The notes beneath the pieces are model-generated. The model made no database searches, was not told the DNA's origin, and saw only the letters and a program-made list of their open reading frames with translations. From DAIOSQ01 sp036752465 (GTDB lineage Bacteria > Pseudomonadota > Gammaproteobacteria > Legionellales > Legionellaceae), in the NCBI GenBank assembly GCA_036752465.1, contig DAIOSQ010000053.1, positions 1 through 14,856 on the forward strand: a DNA stretch of 14,856 bases, given 5' to 3'. How positions within the stretch are numbered: the stretch's first letter is position 1; each line of letters starts with the position of its first letter. A program made the translations under genes and the position numbers. This document shows positions 6,396-14,633 of the stretch, piece by piece.

Positions 6396-9300
6396 TTAGG
6401 GCATGCTTTTATGGCGCCGCCGCTCATGGGCTGTTTGCAACCATACATAAAACACCGGTACAAATATCACCGCAAGACAGGTAGAAGCAAGCATGCCGCT
6501 GCTCACCGCAATCCCAATTGAGCGCCTTGCATTTGCACCCGCACCGCTGGCAAATACCAATGGCATCACCCCTAGAATAAAAGCAAAAGACGTCATCAAA
6601 ATCGGTCGAAAACGGATTTTCGCGCCATGCACCGCAGCCTCAATGATCGACTTTTGCTGAACTTCGCGTTGCTCGCGGGCCACTTCTACAATTAAAATTG
6701 CATTTTTGGCTGACAAAGCAATGAGCAATAAGAGACCAATCTGCGTATACATATTATTGGCTATACCCAATAAAGATAAAACCAGCACCGTACCAATCAA
6801 GGATAAGGGCACACTCAACAACACTGCGGCAGGCGTGACCCAATTTTCATATTGCCCAGCAAGAATCATGTAAACCAACACCAATGACAACAGAAAAATA
6901 TAGTAACTGAGATTACCGGCAATTTTTTCCTGGTAGGAAGTACTGGTCCATTCAAAGGAGACACCTGCAGGCAACAATTGCTTGGCCATTTTTTCCATGG
7001 CATGAATCGCTTGCCCGGAGCTGTATCCCACACCTGCCATACCATATATATTGCTTGATGGGTATAAATTATATAGCGAAATCAGCGCTGGCCCAACTTG
7101 CGGGCTCATTTCAGTCAGGGTACCTAAAGGAACCATCATCCCACTTTTATTGCGTACATAGTAGTTGCGCACATCCGCTGCGGTCATGCGAAAAGGAGCA
7201 TCTGCCTGTACATATACTTGAAACACTTGACCAAATTTAGTAAAAAGATTGACATAGGATGAACCGAGATATGTTTGCAACGCATCTTGAGCATCGCCCA
7301 CAGATACGCCTAAGGACTCTGCTTTGACGTGGTTAACTGGCGCAAATACTTGTGGTGTCTGTGCGCGAAATGAAGTCATCAACAACCTAAGCTCGGGTTG
7401 TTGGTTGGCATATAATATCATTTGGTCGGTAGCTGCTTGCAATTTACGATAATCAAAAGAACCATCTTGCAACTCGAGTTGCATTTGAAAGCCCCCTGAC
7501 TGCCCCAACCCTTGAATAGGCGGCGGCAACAACACTAACACCTTAGCTTCTAAGGTTTTTTGGGCGAGTTCATTCAATTGCGTATACATGGACAACAAAT
7601 CTTGTCCTTTGCCGCGCACACTCCAATCATCTAAAATAACGTACAGAGCCCCAGCGTTAGCAACACTGGTGTTGTTATCTAGCAATGAAACACCGTCTAT
7701 TCCAACCACATTTGCGACACCAGGTATTTTAGTGAGTTGTTGGGTTAATTGCTGCATCACTTGATCTGTGCGATTGAGTGTGGCGCCATCTGGCAATAGT
7801 ACATTGAGCATAAAATACCCTTGATCCTCAATCGGAATAAACCCTGTGGGAATACGAGTTAGCCCGATGATCGCCAGCACCACCAACAACAAACCTAGCC
7901 AACAGGTGCGTTTGGCGTGCTGCACTAAGCCTGTGATAAATTGACAATAACGTGCCTCCAACGGGTAGTATAGTCGGTCAAATGCCCGATAAAATGCATT
8001 TTTATGAGGATGTTGCGCCAACGGCTTTAACCACAGTGCACACTGCGTCGGCTTGAGGGTCATGGCATTGATGGCACTGATAAACGCAGTGGCTGCTATC
8101 ACCAAGGCAAACTGCGCATACATATAGCCGGTTAAACCCGGCATAAAACCGGCGGGCACAAATACCGCCATCAACACCAACGTAATGCCAATAACCGGAC
8201 CTAGTAATTCTTTCATCGCCAAAATAGATGCCTGTTTCGGCGACTCGCCCTGTTCAATATGCTGGGTCACCCCTTCGACAATAACAATGGCATCATCGAC
8301 GACAATTCCTATGGCTAAAACCAAGGCAAATAAAGTTAATAAATTGACAGAGTAGCCAATTAATAGCATAGCAAAGAAGGCACCTATGATGGTCACGGGG
8401 ACTGTGGTGGTCGGAACCAAGGTAGCTCTGGCATTCTGTAGAAATACCAATATGACCAATAGTACCAAGATACCCGCCTCAAACAGCGTCTTATAAACCT
8501 CATCAATAGACGCTTTGACAAATACGGTGGTGTCAAATGGAATATCATACTGCATACCAGGTGGAAACTTCTTTGCCATCTTAGCCACAGTTGCCCTGAC
8601 CTCTTTCGCCACCGCCAAAGCGTTGGCGCCCGGTAATTGAAAAATACCGATGGCTGCGGTGGGCTTGCCGTTTAAGCGGGCGTACTGACTGTAATTAGAC
8701 GAACCCAGCTCAACGCGGCCCACATCTCTTATTCGTACAATTTTCGCACTACTGGCAGCGGTGGCTGATTGGTTGGCCTGCGCAGCTTCGCTCTTGACAA
8801 TAATTTCTCCAAACTCGCGGGGGTCAGCTAGCTGGCCAGGTACATTGACGGTGAATTGATAGGCCTGCTTACCTGCAATGGGAGGTGCTGCCAATTGTCC
8901 GGCAGAAATTTGCTTGTTTTGGTTACTGATGGCATTTATGACATCACTGGGTACCAATTGGTAGGCAAGCATTTTTTGCGGATCAAGCCAAATGCGCATC
9001 GCATAATTCCCTGCACCAAACACCAGAACATTACCAACCCCAGGTAACCTGGCCAACTCATCTTGCATTTCAATGGTGGCATAGTTATTCAGAAACAACC
9101 CATCATACTCACCATGTGCAGAGGTTAGGGTAATGAATTGCAAAATAGCAGTTGATTTCTGCTGTACCAAGACACCTTGTTGCTGCACCGAGCTTGGCAA
9201 TTGTGCCATGGCTGCTTGCACACGGTTTTGCACCAAAACCTGAGCAAAATTGAGATCTGTGCCAATCGCAAACGTCACCACGAGCGTATAATTGCCACTA

Positions 9301-9554
9301 TTGGTGCTATTAGATTGCATGTAAAGCATATTTTCCACACCATTGACTTGCTGTTCAATCGGCAGGGCTACTGTTTTGATCAAGGTTTTGGCATCAGCAC
9401 CAGGATAATTGGTAGTGACTTGTATCGTCGGTGGGACGATTTGTGGGTACTGAGATATAGGGAGCACACCAATCGCTATCAGACCGAGAAAGACTAAAAA
9501 TAATGCGATAACATTTGCCAGTACGGGTCTTTCAATAAAAAACTTAGAAATCAT
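6396..9554 (-). CDS. RND (HAE1/AcrB-type) multidrug efflux pump, inner-membrane subunit
   Basis: Proton-driven inner-membrane transporter of a tripartite drug efflux pump, taking up amphiphilic compounds from the periplasm and outer leaflet. At 1052 residues it has the usual length and starts with the family sequence ISKFFIERPVLANVIAL. Proton-relay residues are intact: Asp420-Asp421 in GIVVDDAIVIVE on helix 4 and Lys950 in LSAKNAILIVE on helix 10, equivalent to Asp407, Asp408 and Lys940 of AcrB. The two periplasmic porter/docking halves are complete. Compared with AcrB there is an Ala/Ser/Gln-rich insertion of roughly a dozen residues (about 255-270) before KIVRIRDVGRVELG. The ATG overlaps the adaptor stop as ATGA, with AAAGGTG upstream, so it is the third gene of the operon. 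AcrB-, MexB- and MexF-like names are all possible; substrate range cannot be read from sequence. Confidence 0.96.
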   Translation of the reverse strand: MISKFFIERPVLANVIALFLVFLGLIAIGVLPISQYPQIVPPTIQVTTNYPGADAKTLIKTVALPIEQQVNGVENMLYMQSNSTNSGNYTLVVTFAIGTDLNFAQVLVQNRVQAAMAQLPSSVQQQGVLVQQKSTAILQFITLTSAHGEYDGLFLNNYATIEMQDELARLPGVGNVLVFGAGNYAMRIWLDPQKMLAYQLVPSDVINAISNQNKQISAGQLAAPPIAGKQAYQFTVNVPGQLADPREFGEIIVKSEAAQANQSATAASSAKIVRIRDVGRVELGSSNYSQYARLNGKPTAAIGIFQLPGANALAVAKEVRATVAKMAKKFPPGMQYDIPFDTTVFVKASIDEVYKTLFEAGILVLLVILVFLQNARATLVPTTTVPVTIIGAFFAMLLIGYSVNLLTLFALVLAIGIVVDDAIVIVEGVTQHIEQGESPKQASILAMKELLGPVIGITLVLMAVFVPAGFMPGLTGYMYAQFALVIAATAFISAINAMTLKPTQCALWLKPLAQHPHKNAFYRAFDRLYYPLEARYCQFITGLVQHAKRTCWLGLLLVVLAIIGLTRIPTGFIPIEDQGYFMLNVLLPDGATLNRTDQVMQQLTQQLTKIPGVANVVGIDGVSLLDNNTSVANAGALYVILDDWSVRGKGQDLLSMYTQLNELAQKTLEAKVLVLLPPPIQGLGQSGGFQMQLELQDGSFDYRKLQAATDQMILYANQQPELRLLMTSFRAQTPQVFAPVNHVKAESLGVSVGDAQDALQTYLGSSYVNLFTKFGQVFQVYVQADAPFRMTAADVRNYYVRNKSGMMVPLGTLTEMSPQVGPALISLYNLYPSSNIYGMAGVGYSSGQAIHAMEKMAKQLLPAGVSFEWTSTSYQEKIAGNLSYYIFLLSLVLVYMILAGQYENWVTPAAVLLSVPLSLIGTVLVLSLLGIANNMYTQIGLLLLIALSAKNAILIVEVAREQREVQQKSIIEAAVHGAKIRFRPILMTSFAFILGVMPLVFASGAGANARRSIGIAVSSGMLASTCLAVIFVPVFYVWLQTAHERRRHKSMP

Positions 9555-10717
9555 GCCGCACCTTTGACTGTTACAGGGTTTACCAGGTGACCTGGCGTGG
9601 CATTTTGGATGCCACCTACAATCACGTCATCTTTACCCGACAAACCGGTTAAAATCGTACGTTGTCCATCGTCATTAACCCCACCCAAAGTCACTCGTTG
9701 CATCAGCACATGCTTGGTTTTATCACAAATCAACAGATACGCGCCAATTTGGTCATAGAGAATCGCAGTATCTGGTACCGTCAATTGGTTGGTTTCAACC
9801 GTGATAGGCATACGTATCTGCACAAACAGATTTGGAACCAAGGTGAGCTTTTTGTTCGGTATTAATGCTCTTAGCTCCATGGTACCGGTAGAGCTATTCA
9901 AGCCAGTATTAACAAAATCTAAATTACCGGCAAAACGAAATTTATCTTCGCTTTGAATACTGATAGTCACGGGTACTTGTTGAATTATTTTAGGATCATC
10001 TCGCATGCCCCGTTTTCGGGCAAGCTCACGCAAATGCAACCAATCAATTTCATTGAGATTAAAATACACATAAATAGGATCCAGTTGCTCAATGGTTGCC
10101 AAAGTTGTCGCGGCACCATTGCCTACAAGATTACCAACATCCACCAAATGTCGTCCAATACGCCCCGAAAACGGTGCTTTGATATGGGTATAACCATAGT
10201 TGATATTAGCCGTATCTAAATCGGCCAATGCTTTATCAACATCAGCACTGCTGGCTTGACTTTGCGCCAGCCATTTTTCCACGCTATCCAAGGAAGTTGC
10301 ATTTTGTTTGTACATTTTTTGCTGCCGCTCATACTCCGCTTGAGCATACGTATGTCCGGCACGTAATGCTGCAACCTGCGCCCGAGCTGCTTTAACTTTG
10401 GCCAGATAAGGCTCTGGTTCAATCACAAATAATAGGGAATCCTTATTAATGTATGACCCATCGACAAATAAAATCTCGTCCAGATAGCCTTTGATCCGCG
10501 CCACCAGATTAACAGAATTGTACGCAATCACCGTACCAGTTTGCGTGATGTACTCCACCACATTCAACGCTTTTGGCTTTTGAATTTGCACCTGAGGCAA
10601 TGGCACTTGCGGCGGATGCACCATCGCTTTGTAGCGCATGATGACATCCATCACTATCAACAGACCGAAAATGATTTGTACTAATTTCAATAGTTTCGCT
10701 TGTTTCTCAGTTTTCAT
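9551..10717 (-). CDS. RND efflux periplasmic adaptor (membrane fusion protein)
   Basis: Links the RND pump to the outer-membrane channel across the periplasm. The 388 residues show the usual layout: an N-terminal hydrophobic anchor (about 10-27, then RYK), barrel-sandwich (lipoyl-like) strands with ARIKGYLDEILFVDGS, an Ala/Gln-rich alpha-hairpin (about 104-170), the return lipoyl strand THIKAPFSGRIGRHLVDVGN, a beta-barrel region and a membrane-proximal domain with VPNLFVQIRMPI. No lipobox cysteine is present, so it is probably held by an uncleaved N-terminal helix rather than by lipid as AcrA and MexA are. Overall it looks most like the MexE type. The start at 10717 follows the channel stop by three bases and uses GGTGA at the end of that gene as its ribosome site; the stop overlaps the pump start by four bases. 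Confidence 0.94.
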   Translation of the reverse strand: MKTEKQAKLLKLVQIIFGLLIVMDVIMRYKAMVHPPQVPLPQVQIQKPKALNVVEYITQTGTVIAYNSVNLVARIKGYLDEILFVDGSYINKDSLLFVIEPEPYLAKVKAARAQVAALRAGHTYAQAEYERQQKMYKQNATSLDSVEKWLAQSQASSADVDKALADLDTANINYGYTHIKAPFSGRIGRHLVDVGNLVGNGAATTLATIEQLDPIYVYFNLNEIDWLHLRELARKRGMRDDPKIIQQVPVTISIQSEDKFRFAGNLDFVNTGLNSSTGTMELRALIPNKKLTLVPNLFVQIRMPITVETNQLTVPDTAILYDQIGAYLLICDKTKHVLMQRVTLGGVNDDGQRTILTGLSGKDDVIVGGIQNATPGHLVNPVTVKGAA

Positions 10718-10720
10718 GAA

Positions 10721-12274
10721 TCACCAGCTTGGTAAGTAGAGTTGCTTGCTTCGTTGTACTTGGTCAGTGGGCGGTTGATGATTTTTTTGCTGCAATAGTT
10801 TGCCCCAATTGGTGCGCTTGGCCATATCTTGCTTGATTTTTGCCGGCAAAATATCATCGCCATGACGCAGTTGCCAACCTCCACCCAACGCTCGGTATAA
10901 AGCAATGACTGCTTGCGGTACTTCACCTTGCGCTTGGACTAAGGATGATTGTACTTTCAATTGTTGTTGCTGGGCATAGAGCACCGTGGTGTAATCAACC
11001 TCACCCTCTCTATAGCGAATTATGACCAAATTGGTCGCCAATACCGCAGATTTGCTCGCTTTTAGCAACAAGCGCTCAGCTTTTTTAGCTTCAATGTACC
11101 GAGTAATATTGTCCTGTACCTCTTTCTCTGCTTGTAACACCAAATTCATATATTTTAATAGTGCTTGTTGAAATGCGGCATCCTGTGCACGCACCGCGTT
11201 AGTGATTTGCCCATAATTGAGCACAGGCCAATTCAGCGTAGGGCCGGCAGTAATATTGCGGCTACCCCAATCAAACATAGTGCCCAGTGTTTGCCCACTA
11301 ATAGTATTGGCTGAAAAGACAAAGTTTCCGGCCAAAGCCAATGAAGGGTATAAATTGGCTTTGGTAGCGCCAATTAATTCGGATTGGGCAATCGCATTGA
11401 GTCTTGCTTCGTGTACATCTGGGCGTCTTGCCAGCGTTTCTTTGGGAATGCCAACCGCAATGCGATCGGGCGCAATGGGAATACCGTGTTTATTGGATAA
11501 CTCAGCATCGACTTTGTCCGGAGAAGTACCCAGCAACACTCCTAAAGCATCTTTTTGTTGTTGCAATTGCGTCACCAGCGGCGGCAACTGCGATTGAGTT
11601 TGTGCAAGCTCGGTCTTTGCTTGCGCAACATCTTGGAGACTAATTTGACCAGCATTATACCGCGACTGCGCCAACTGCAAGCTCATGCGCTGCATATTAA
11701 TATTCTCTTGCAGCACCACAATCAGAGCTTGAGTCGTCCGTATGCTGGTGTAAATACTGGCAATATCTGACACCATCGTTACCAGGGCCTGATCATATGC
11801 GGCAAAAGAAGATAAGAATGTGGCATCATTAGCCAGAATCGCCCGCCGATATTTCCCCCAGAAATCAAGCTCCCAATTAGCCATCATGCCTAAATTAGTA
11901 GTACTGAACGATGATGGCAACACACTTTCTAAATAGTTACCCCCCAGACGATAATATTGGTAGAGACCGCTCACAGCCTGTTGCTGCGGCAAGAGGTTAC
12001 CGGTTGCCTGTGCCAGTTGCGCGCGCGTCTGCAGCACATGGACTGCGGCACTTTGTAAGGTCAGATTATTATGATAGCCTTTTTGGATTAACGCCAAGAG
12101 ATTATCGTCACCCAACACATGCCACCAGTTGGCATCCTGCGCAGGGCGCTGACTAACCGATTTATTTTTAGTAAGCCAGTGTTTGGCTATCACATGCTTG
12201 GGCTCTTGATAATGTGGGCCTACCATGCAAGATGTCGACAGTGCAGCAGTCATTGCCAAAAATCGTTTCCACAT
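10721..12274 (-). CDS. RND efflux outer-membrane channel, NodT/OprM-type lipoprotein
   Basis: TolC-like trimeric outer-membrane channel, the exit duct of the pump encoded downstream. The 517-residue protein begins with a short signal peptide ending LSTSC at Cys17, followed by MVGPHYQEP, the usual N-terminus of NodT-family lipoproteins (GCMVGPDY-like). The lipobox is degenerate, with Ser at -3 and -1, but still plausible. Two outer-membrane efflux repeats follow: the first has NWELDFWGKYRRAI (around 130), the second starts near RRPDVHEARLNAIAQ (around 290) and ends in VDYTTVLYAQQQQLKVQSSLVQ. A C-terminal tail of about 45 residues is charged and Gln-rich. It is the first gene of the operon. An AAGGAT lies about 11 bases before the ATG, a rather long spacing; no better start is seen. 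Confidence 0.94.
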   Translation of the reverse strand: MWKRFLAMTAALSTSCMVGPHYQEPKHVIAKHWLTKNKSVSQRPAQDANWWHVLGDDNLLALIQKGYHNNLTLQSAAVHVLQTRAQLAQATGNLLPQQQAVSGLYQYYRLGGNYLESVLPSSFSTTNLGMMANWELDFWGKYRRAILANDATFLSSFAAYDQALVTMVSDIASIYTSIRTTQALIVVLQENINMQRMSLQLAQSRYNAGQISLQDVAQAKTELAQTQSQLPPLVTQLQQQKDALGVLLGTSPDKVDAELSNKHGIPIAPDRIAVGIPKETLARRPDVHEARLNAIAQSELIGATKANLYPSLALAGNFVFSANTISGQTLGTMFDWGSRNITAGPTLNWPVLNYGQITNAVRAQDAAFQQALLKYMNLVLQAEKEVQDNITRYIEAKKAERLLLKASKSAVLATNLVIIRYREGEVDYTTVLYAQQQQLKVQSSLVQAQGEVPQAVIALYRALGGGWQLRHGDDILPAKIKQDMAKRTNWGKLLQQKNHQPPTDQVQRSKQLYLPSW

Positions 12275-12394
12275 TCAGGGAAGTTATCCTTTTATAATCG
12301 TAGTGAATATACACAGCAGCCGAGAACGGTACCTATCGATAGACCCTAGATTAATCAGATTAGCAGGCAAAAGCAATAGCGCGCAGCTCCCTTG
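12275..12394 (-). promoter_or_regulatory. Leader/operator candidate of the RND efflux operon
   Basis: This 120-base gap between the Deg protease and the efflux operon is the likely promoter region. On the minus strand TATATT (12306-12311) could serve as -10 and would give a leader of about 25 bases, but no good -35 is found. It is rich in dyads: the perfect palindrome CTATCGATAG (12333-12342), GGTACC overlapping it, GATTAATC, and TAATC-A-GATTA (12352-12362). These could be operator sites for a TetR- or MarR-type repressor encoded elsewhere; that is inference. No intrinsic terminator for the Deg gene is visible, so read-through from it is possible. Confidence 0.35.
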
Positions 12395-13456
12395 CTAGAA
12401 GCCTGCAATATCAATGGTCCTCATTTTGAATCGCAGCGGTTGCCCATTGCGTGAAACTGTTATCGTGATGCTTTCACCGATCTGTAAAGCGGTTAGCATA
12501 TTATATAACTCATCATAGTCGTTAACTGGATGATCATTGACCGCCATAATCACATCACCCATATGTACGCGGCCCCAACGATCCCAGCGCGTGCCATGGA
12601 TACCAGCTGCATAAGCAGGACTATTATGCAACACCTCACCCACCAAAATACCTTTGCGAATACCTAGGCGCACAGCTATGCTTGGATCCACTCGCAACAC
12701 GCCTATCCCAGCTAATTTCACTCGGCCATGTTGAATGATTTGCGTCACAATACGCACGATTTCATCTGCAGGCACTGCGAAACCAATGCCAGCAGAAGCA
12801 CCGCTTTTTGAAAAAATAGCGGTATTCATGCCCAGCAACCGCCCTTGGCTATCAAGCAGTGGACCACCCGAATTACCTGGATTAACTGCGGCATCAGTCT
12901 GGATCATATCACGGATGGTAACCCCGCCAATCCCGGGTACTTGTCGACCAAGTGCCGAAATCACCCCCACCGTCAAGGTATGATCTAGACCATAAGGATT
13001 GCCAATAGCAATGGCTTTTTGTCCAACCAGCAACTCATGGGTTGCTGCCATTTTAAACGGTTCGAAAGCAGCCAACTCTTTTAAAACGACAGGAGACTTA
13101 ACTTGTAGCACCGCAATATCTTTTCTTGGCTCCGCCCCAATGACTTTCACGGGCACGGTGGTGTCCCCAATACTAACTGCCAAATCACTGGCACCACGGA
13201 CTACATGAAAATTGGTAACAATATGCCCGTATTTATCCCAAAAAAAACCTGAACCGGCGCCATCATTGATCTGCACCAATTGCCTTGAGTAATTCAAAAC
13301 TGTTGCCAGTCGGTGCACGTTCACCACTTTGGGTGAGGCTTGTTGAAATATTTGAATAGTGTTTTGTTCATCCGGCAATAGATCATGGCTGGTCAGCGCA
13401 TGGCTGTTAGTCATGACAAAAAACAACAGATAAGCCAACCAATTTCGAGCAAACAT
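12395..13456 (-). CDS. HtrA/Deg-type periplasmic serine protease with one PDZ domain
   Basis: S1C-family trypsin-like protease for quality control of envelope proteins. An N-terminal hydrophobic stretch ending MTNSHA (about residue 20) is a probable cleavable signal peptide. The catalytic triad is complete: His84 in TNFHVV, Asp113 in RKDIAVLQ and Ser196 in GNSGGPLL. One PDZ domain occupies about 245-345 and contains the insertion TRWDRWGRVHMGDVI. At 353 residues it has the DegS size, but the signal peptide and wording (GAGSGFFWDKYGHIVTNFHV, AIGNPYGLDHTLTVGVISALG) resemble the Deg1-type found in plants and many bacteria more than E. coli DegS, so I give no symbol. The ATG at 13456 has GAGGA about six bases upstream. 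It lies in the same direction as the efflux operon, 120 bases ahead, and has its own candidate promoter. Confidence 0.93.
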   Translation of the reverse strand: MFARNWLAYLLFFVMTNSHALTSHDLLPDEQNTIQIFQQASPKVVNVHRLATVLNYSRQLVQINDGAGSGFFWDKYGHIVTNFHVVRGASDLAVSIGDTTVPVKVIGAEPRKDIAVLQVKSPVVLKELAAFEPFKMAATHELLVGQKAIAIGNPYGLDHTLTVGVISALGRQVPGIGGVTIRDMIQTDAAVNPGNSGGPLLDSQGRLLGMNTAIFSKSGASAGIGFAVPADEIVRIVTQIIQHGRVKLAGIGVLRVDPSIAVRLGIRKGILVGEVLHNSPAYAAGIHGTRWDRWGRVHMGDVIMAVNDHPVNDYDELYNMLTALQIGESITITVSRNGQPLRFKMRTIDIAGF

Positions 13457-13490
13457 TTACATCCTCGCCAGTACAGTCTCGTTGCAGCTA

Positions 13491-13519
13491 ATTTTCACAA
13501 AAAAGACTACATTTGACAA
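13491..13519 (-). promoter_or_regulatory. Candidate sigma-70 promoter of the Deg protease gene
   Basis: On the minus strand a TTGTCA (13514-13519, five of six consensus bases) is followed after exactly 17 bases by GAAAAT (13491-13496, four of six). It would give a leader of about 28 bases ending in the GAGGA ribosome site. It is the best-spaced -35/-10 pair I found in the window apart from that before the mutM remnant. Confidence 0.5.
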
Positions 13520-13554
13520 GCACCTGCAGCCTTCCCTCTGCGCGCGAAAAGCAA

Positions 13555-13626
13555 TAACGAAAAACCAAGATCTTCAGGTAAAATGCGTATATACCCATTC
13601 CACGTATGGAGATTGGTTTTTCGTTA
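13555..13626. repeat. 72-bp palindromic element with perfect 14-bp terminal inverted repeats
   Basis: TAACGAAAAACCAA (13555-13568) is repeated exactly as its reverse complement at 13613-13626, with a 44-bp centre. The centre holds three further dyads: AAGATCTT (13567-13574), GTATATAC (13587-13594) and a small hairpin with TCCA/TGGA stems (13599-13610). The trinucleotide CAA flanks both ends directly (13552-13554 and 13627-13629), which could be a target duplication but is short enough to be chance. It could be a miniature mobile element, a structured RNA leader or a regulator site. The loop is too long and lacks a T-run for a simple terminator. Confidence 0.6.
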
Positions 13627-13652
13627 CAAACCCTATGGTTTATTGGCGCAGA

Positions 13653-14303
13653 TCAATGCAAATGTACTAGATGCGAATGTGGATCAACCTCAAAATAACG
13701 ATTAAACGCTTTGAAAGAATTCATCTTTGGCCAATGCTCTGGCACATCGCACATTCTTACCAATTCAGCATCAAAAATTGGTCGATAATAATGCTGCATA
13801 AATGGCTTTATCTCAGTGGGACGACTAAAATTCTTGACCAATAGCGTCGCATCATCAACAAAATTTTTCACAGCCATATTATCAAAAACCGAAATAAAAT
13901 CAGATGGAGTTGACTTGGGCTGCACCCACTTCAAAGCAACTGTGCGTGGTTTAATACACAAAACCTGGTGACCATCATCCATGCTTGGTTCCATTAGAAC
14001 AATTTGCGTATGGAACTCAAACTTAAAACAACACAAAAAATCAAGGAATGACGCACCTATGCGTTCAAACTCACACTCCCCCACCCAGCGCGTAATTTCA
14101 AATTGAAACATGTTCTGATAATGCTTAGCGACCTCATCCAAGGTTGCTTCCTCAGTACTTTGTTTTTTGAAGGTATAAGCTGTGTTATCTACTTGCATGG
14201 ATGCAAGTGACGGTAAATCAAAATCAGGTAAACGCTGCTCAAGAAAAGAAATAAAGCCTGTAGTTGGTCTTAAAATTAAAATTTCCCATTGCTCGTGTTG
14301 CAT
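13653..14303 (-). CDS. Hypothetical cytoplasmic protein of unknown function
   Basis: A 216-residue protein I do not recognise. It has no signal peptide or membrane helix, is rich in Phe, Val and Asp, contains a Cys pair (LCCFKF, near 90) and ends in a His-rich tail (DPHSHLVHLH). The ATG at 14303 has a good GGGAG ribosome site about seven bases upstream on the minus strand, and the frame is long with a natural amino-acid mix, so it is probably real. No catalytic motif is visible. It precedes the Deg protease in the same direction but is separated from it by 196 bases carrying the palindromic element and a separate promoter, so it is probably its own unit. A lineage-specific protein, possibly a secreted effector if the organism is host-associated, is one speculation; nothing in the sequence proves it. 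Confidence 0.7.
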   Translation of the reverse strand: MQHEQWEILILRPTTGFISFLEQRLPDFDLPSLASMQVDNTAYTFKKQSTEEATLDEVAKHYQNMFQFEITRWVGECEFERIGASFLDFLCCFKFEFHTQIVLMEPSMDDGHQVLCIKPRTVALKWVQPKSTPSDFISVFDNMAVKNFVDDATLLVKNFSRPTEIKPFMQHYYRPIFDAELVRMCDVPEHWPKMNSFKAFNRYFEVDPHSHLVHLH

Positions 14304-14577
14304 GATGCTCTCCCATTCTAGCTCATGTTGAATACAACTTGAAAAGCGAAAAAGACATCTTCACAATGATCTTCCTTGACAACAATACGACTTATCATTC
14401 ATTATGGTCACTGATATTTGACAAGCAAAACACATCAAGAATCAGTTCACAAATACTACGAATTGACAGGAATGTCATTACCCTTTTTTTAGGGGAAGAC
14501 TCTCAGAATAACACCACAAAATAATAAGCACAATACATTTATAAATTTTTTATCCGTACTAATCTGATTTTTTAATC
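14304..14577. other. AT-rich noncoding stretch
   Basis: No convincing gene. One short open frame starting from TTG at 14339 (61 codons) has no ribosome site and odd composition. A short CCCT/AGGG dyad enclosing a T-run occurs near 14480-14493 but is only four base pairs. The region must hold the promoter of the minus-strand hypothetical gene: a TAGAAT sits close to its ribosome site but so near the start codon that it is doubtful. The rest is AT-rich with no recognised element. Confidence 0.5.
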
Positions 14578-14604
14578 TTGTCGTTTTCTATGGTGGGGTA
14601 TAAT
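14578..14604 (+). promoter_or_regulatory. Candidate promoter ahead of the mutM remnant
   Basis: A perfect -10 box TATAAT (14599-14604) lies 15 bases after TTGTCG (14578-14583, four of six -35 consensus bases). The spacing is short. Transcription would begin near 14611, about 25 bases before the decayed start of mutM, which is the right distance for its original promoter. Confidence 0.5.
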
Positions 14605-14633
14605 CTTCTCAACTTCACTCTGGCATCTGTGGC

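Noticed and set aside
12999..13208. Open frames antisense to the Deg protease, and similar frames antisense to the efflux genes
   Set aside because: They are shadows of the strongly conserved coding frames on the other strand and have no ribosome sites or family resemblance.
13583..13705. A 40-codon plus-strand ORF starting MRIYPFHVWRL with an AGG a few bases upstream
   Set aside because: It begins inside the palindromic element and runs antisense into the end of the hypothetical gene; no family is recognised and the composition can arise by chance.
14339..14524. A 61-codon plus-strand ORF from TTG
   Set aside because: No ribosome site, no recognisable protein character and AT-rich noncoding context.
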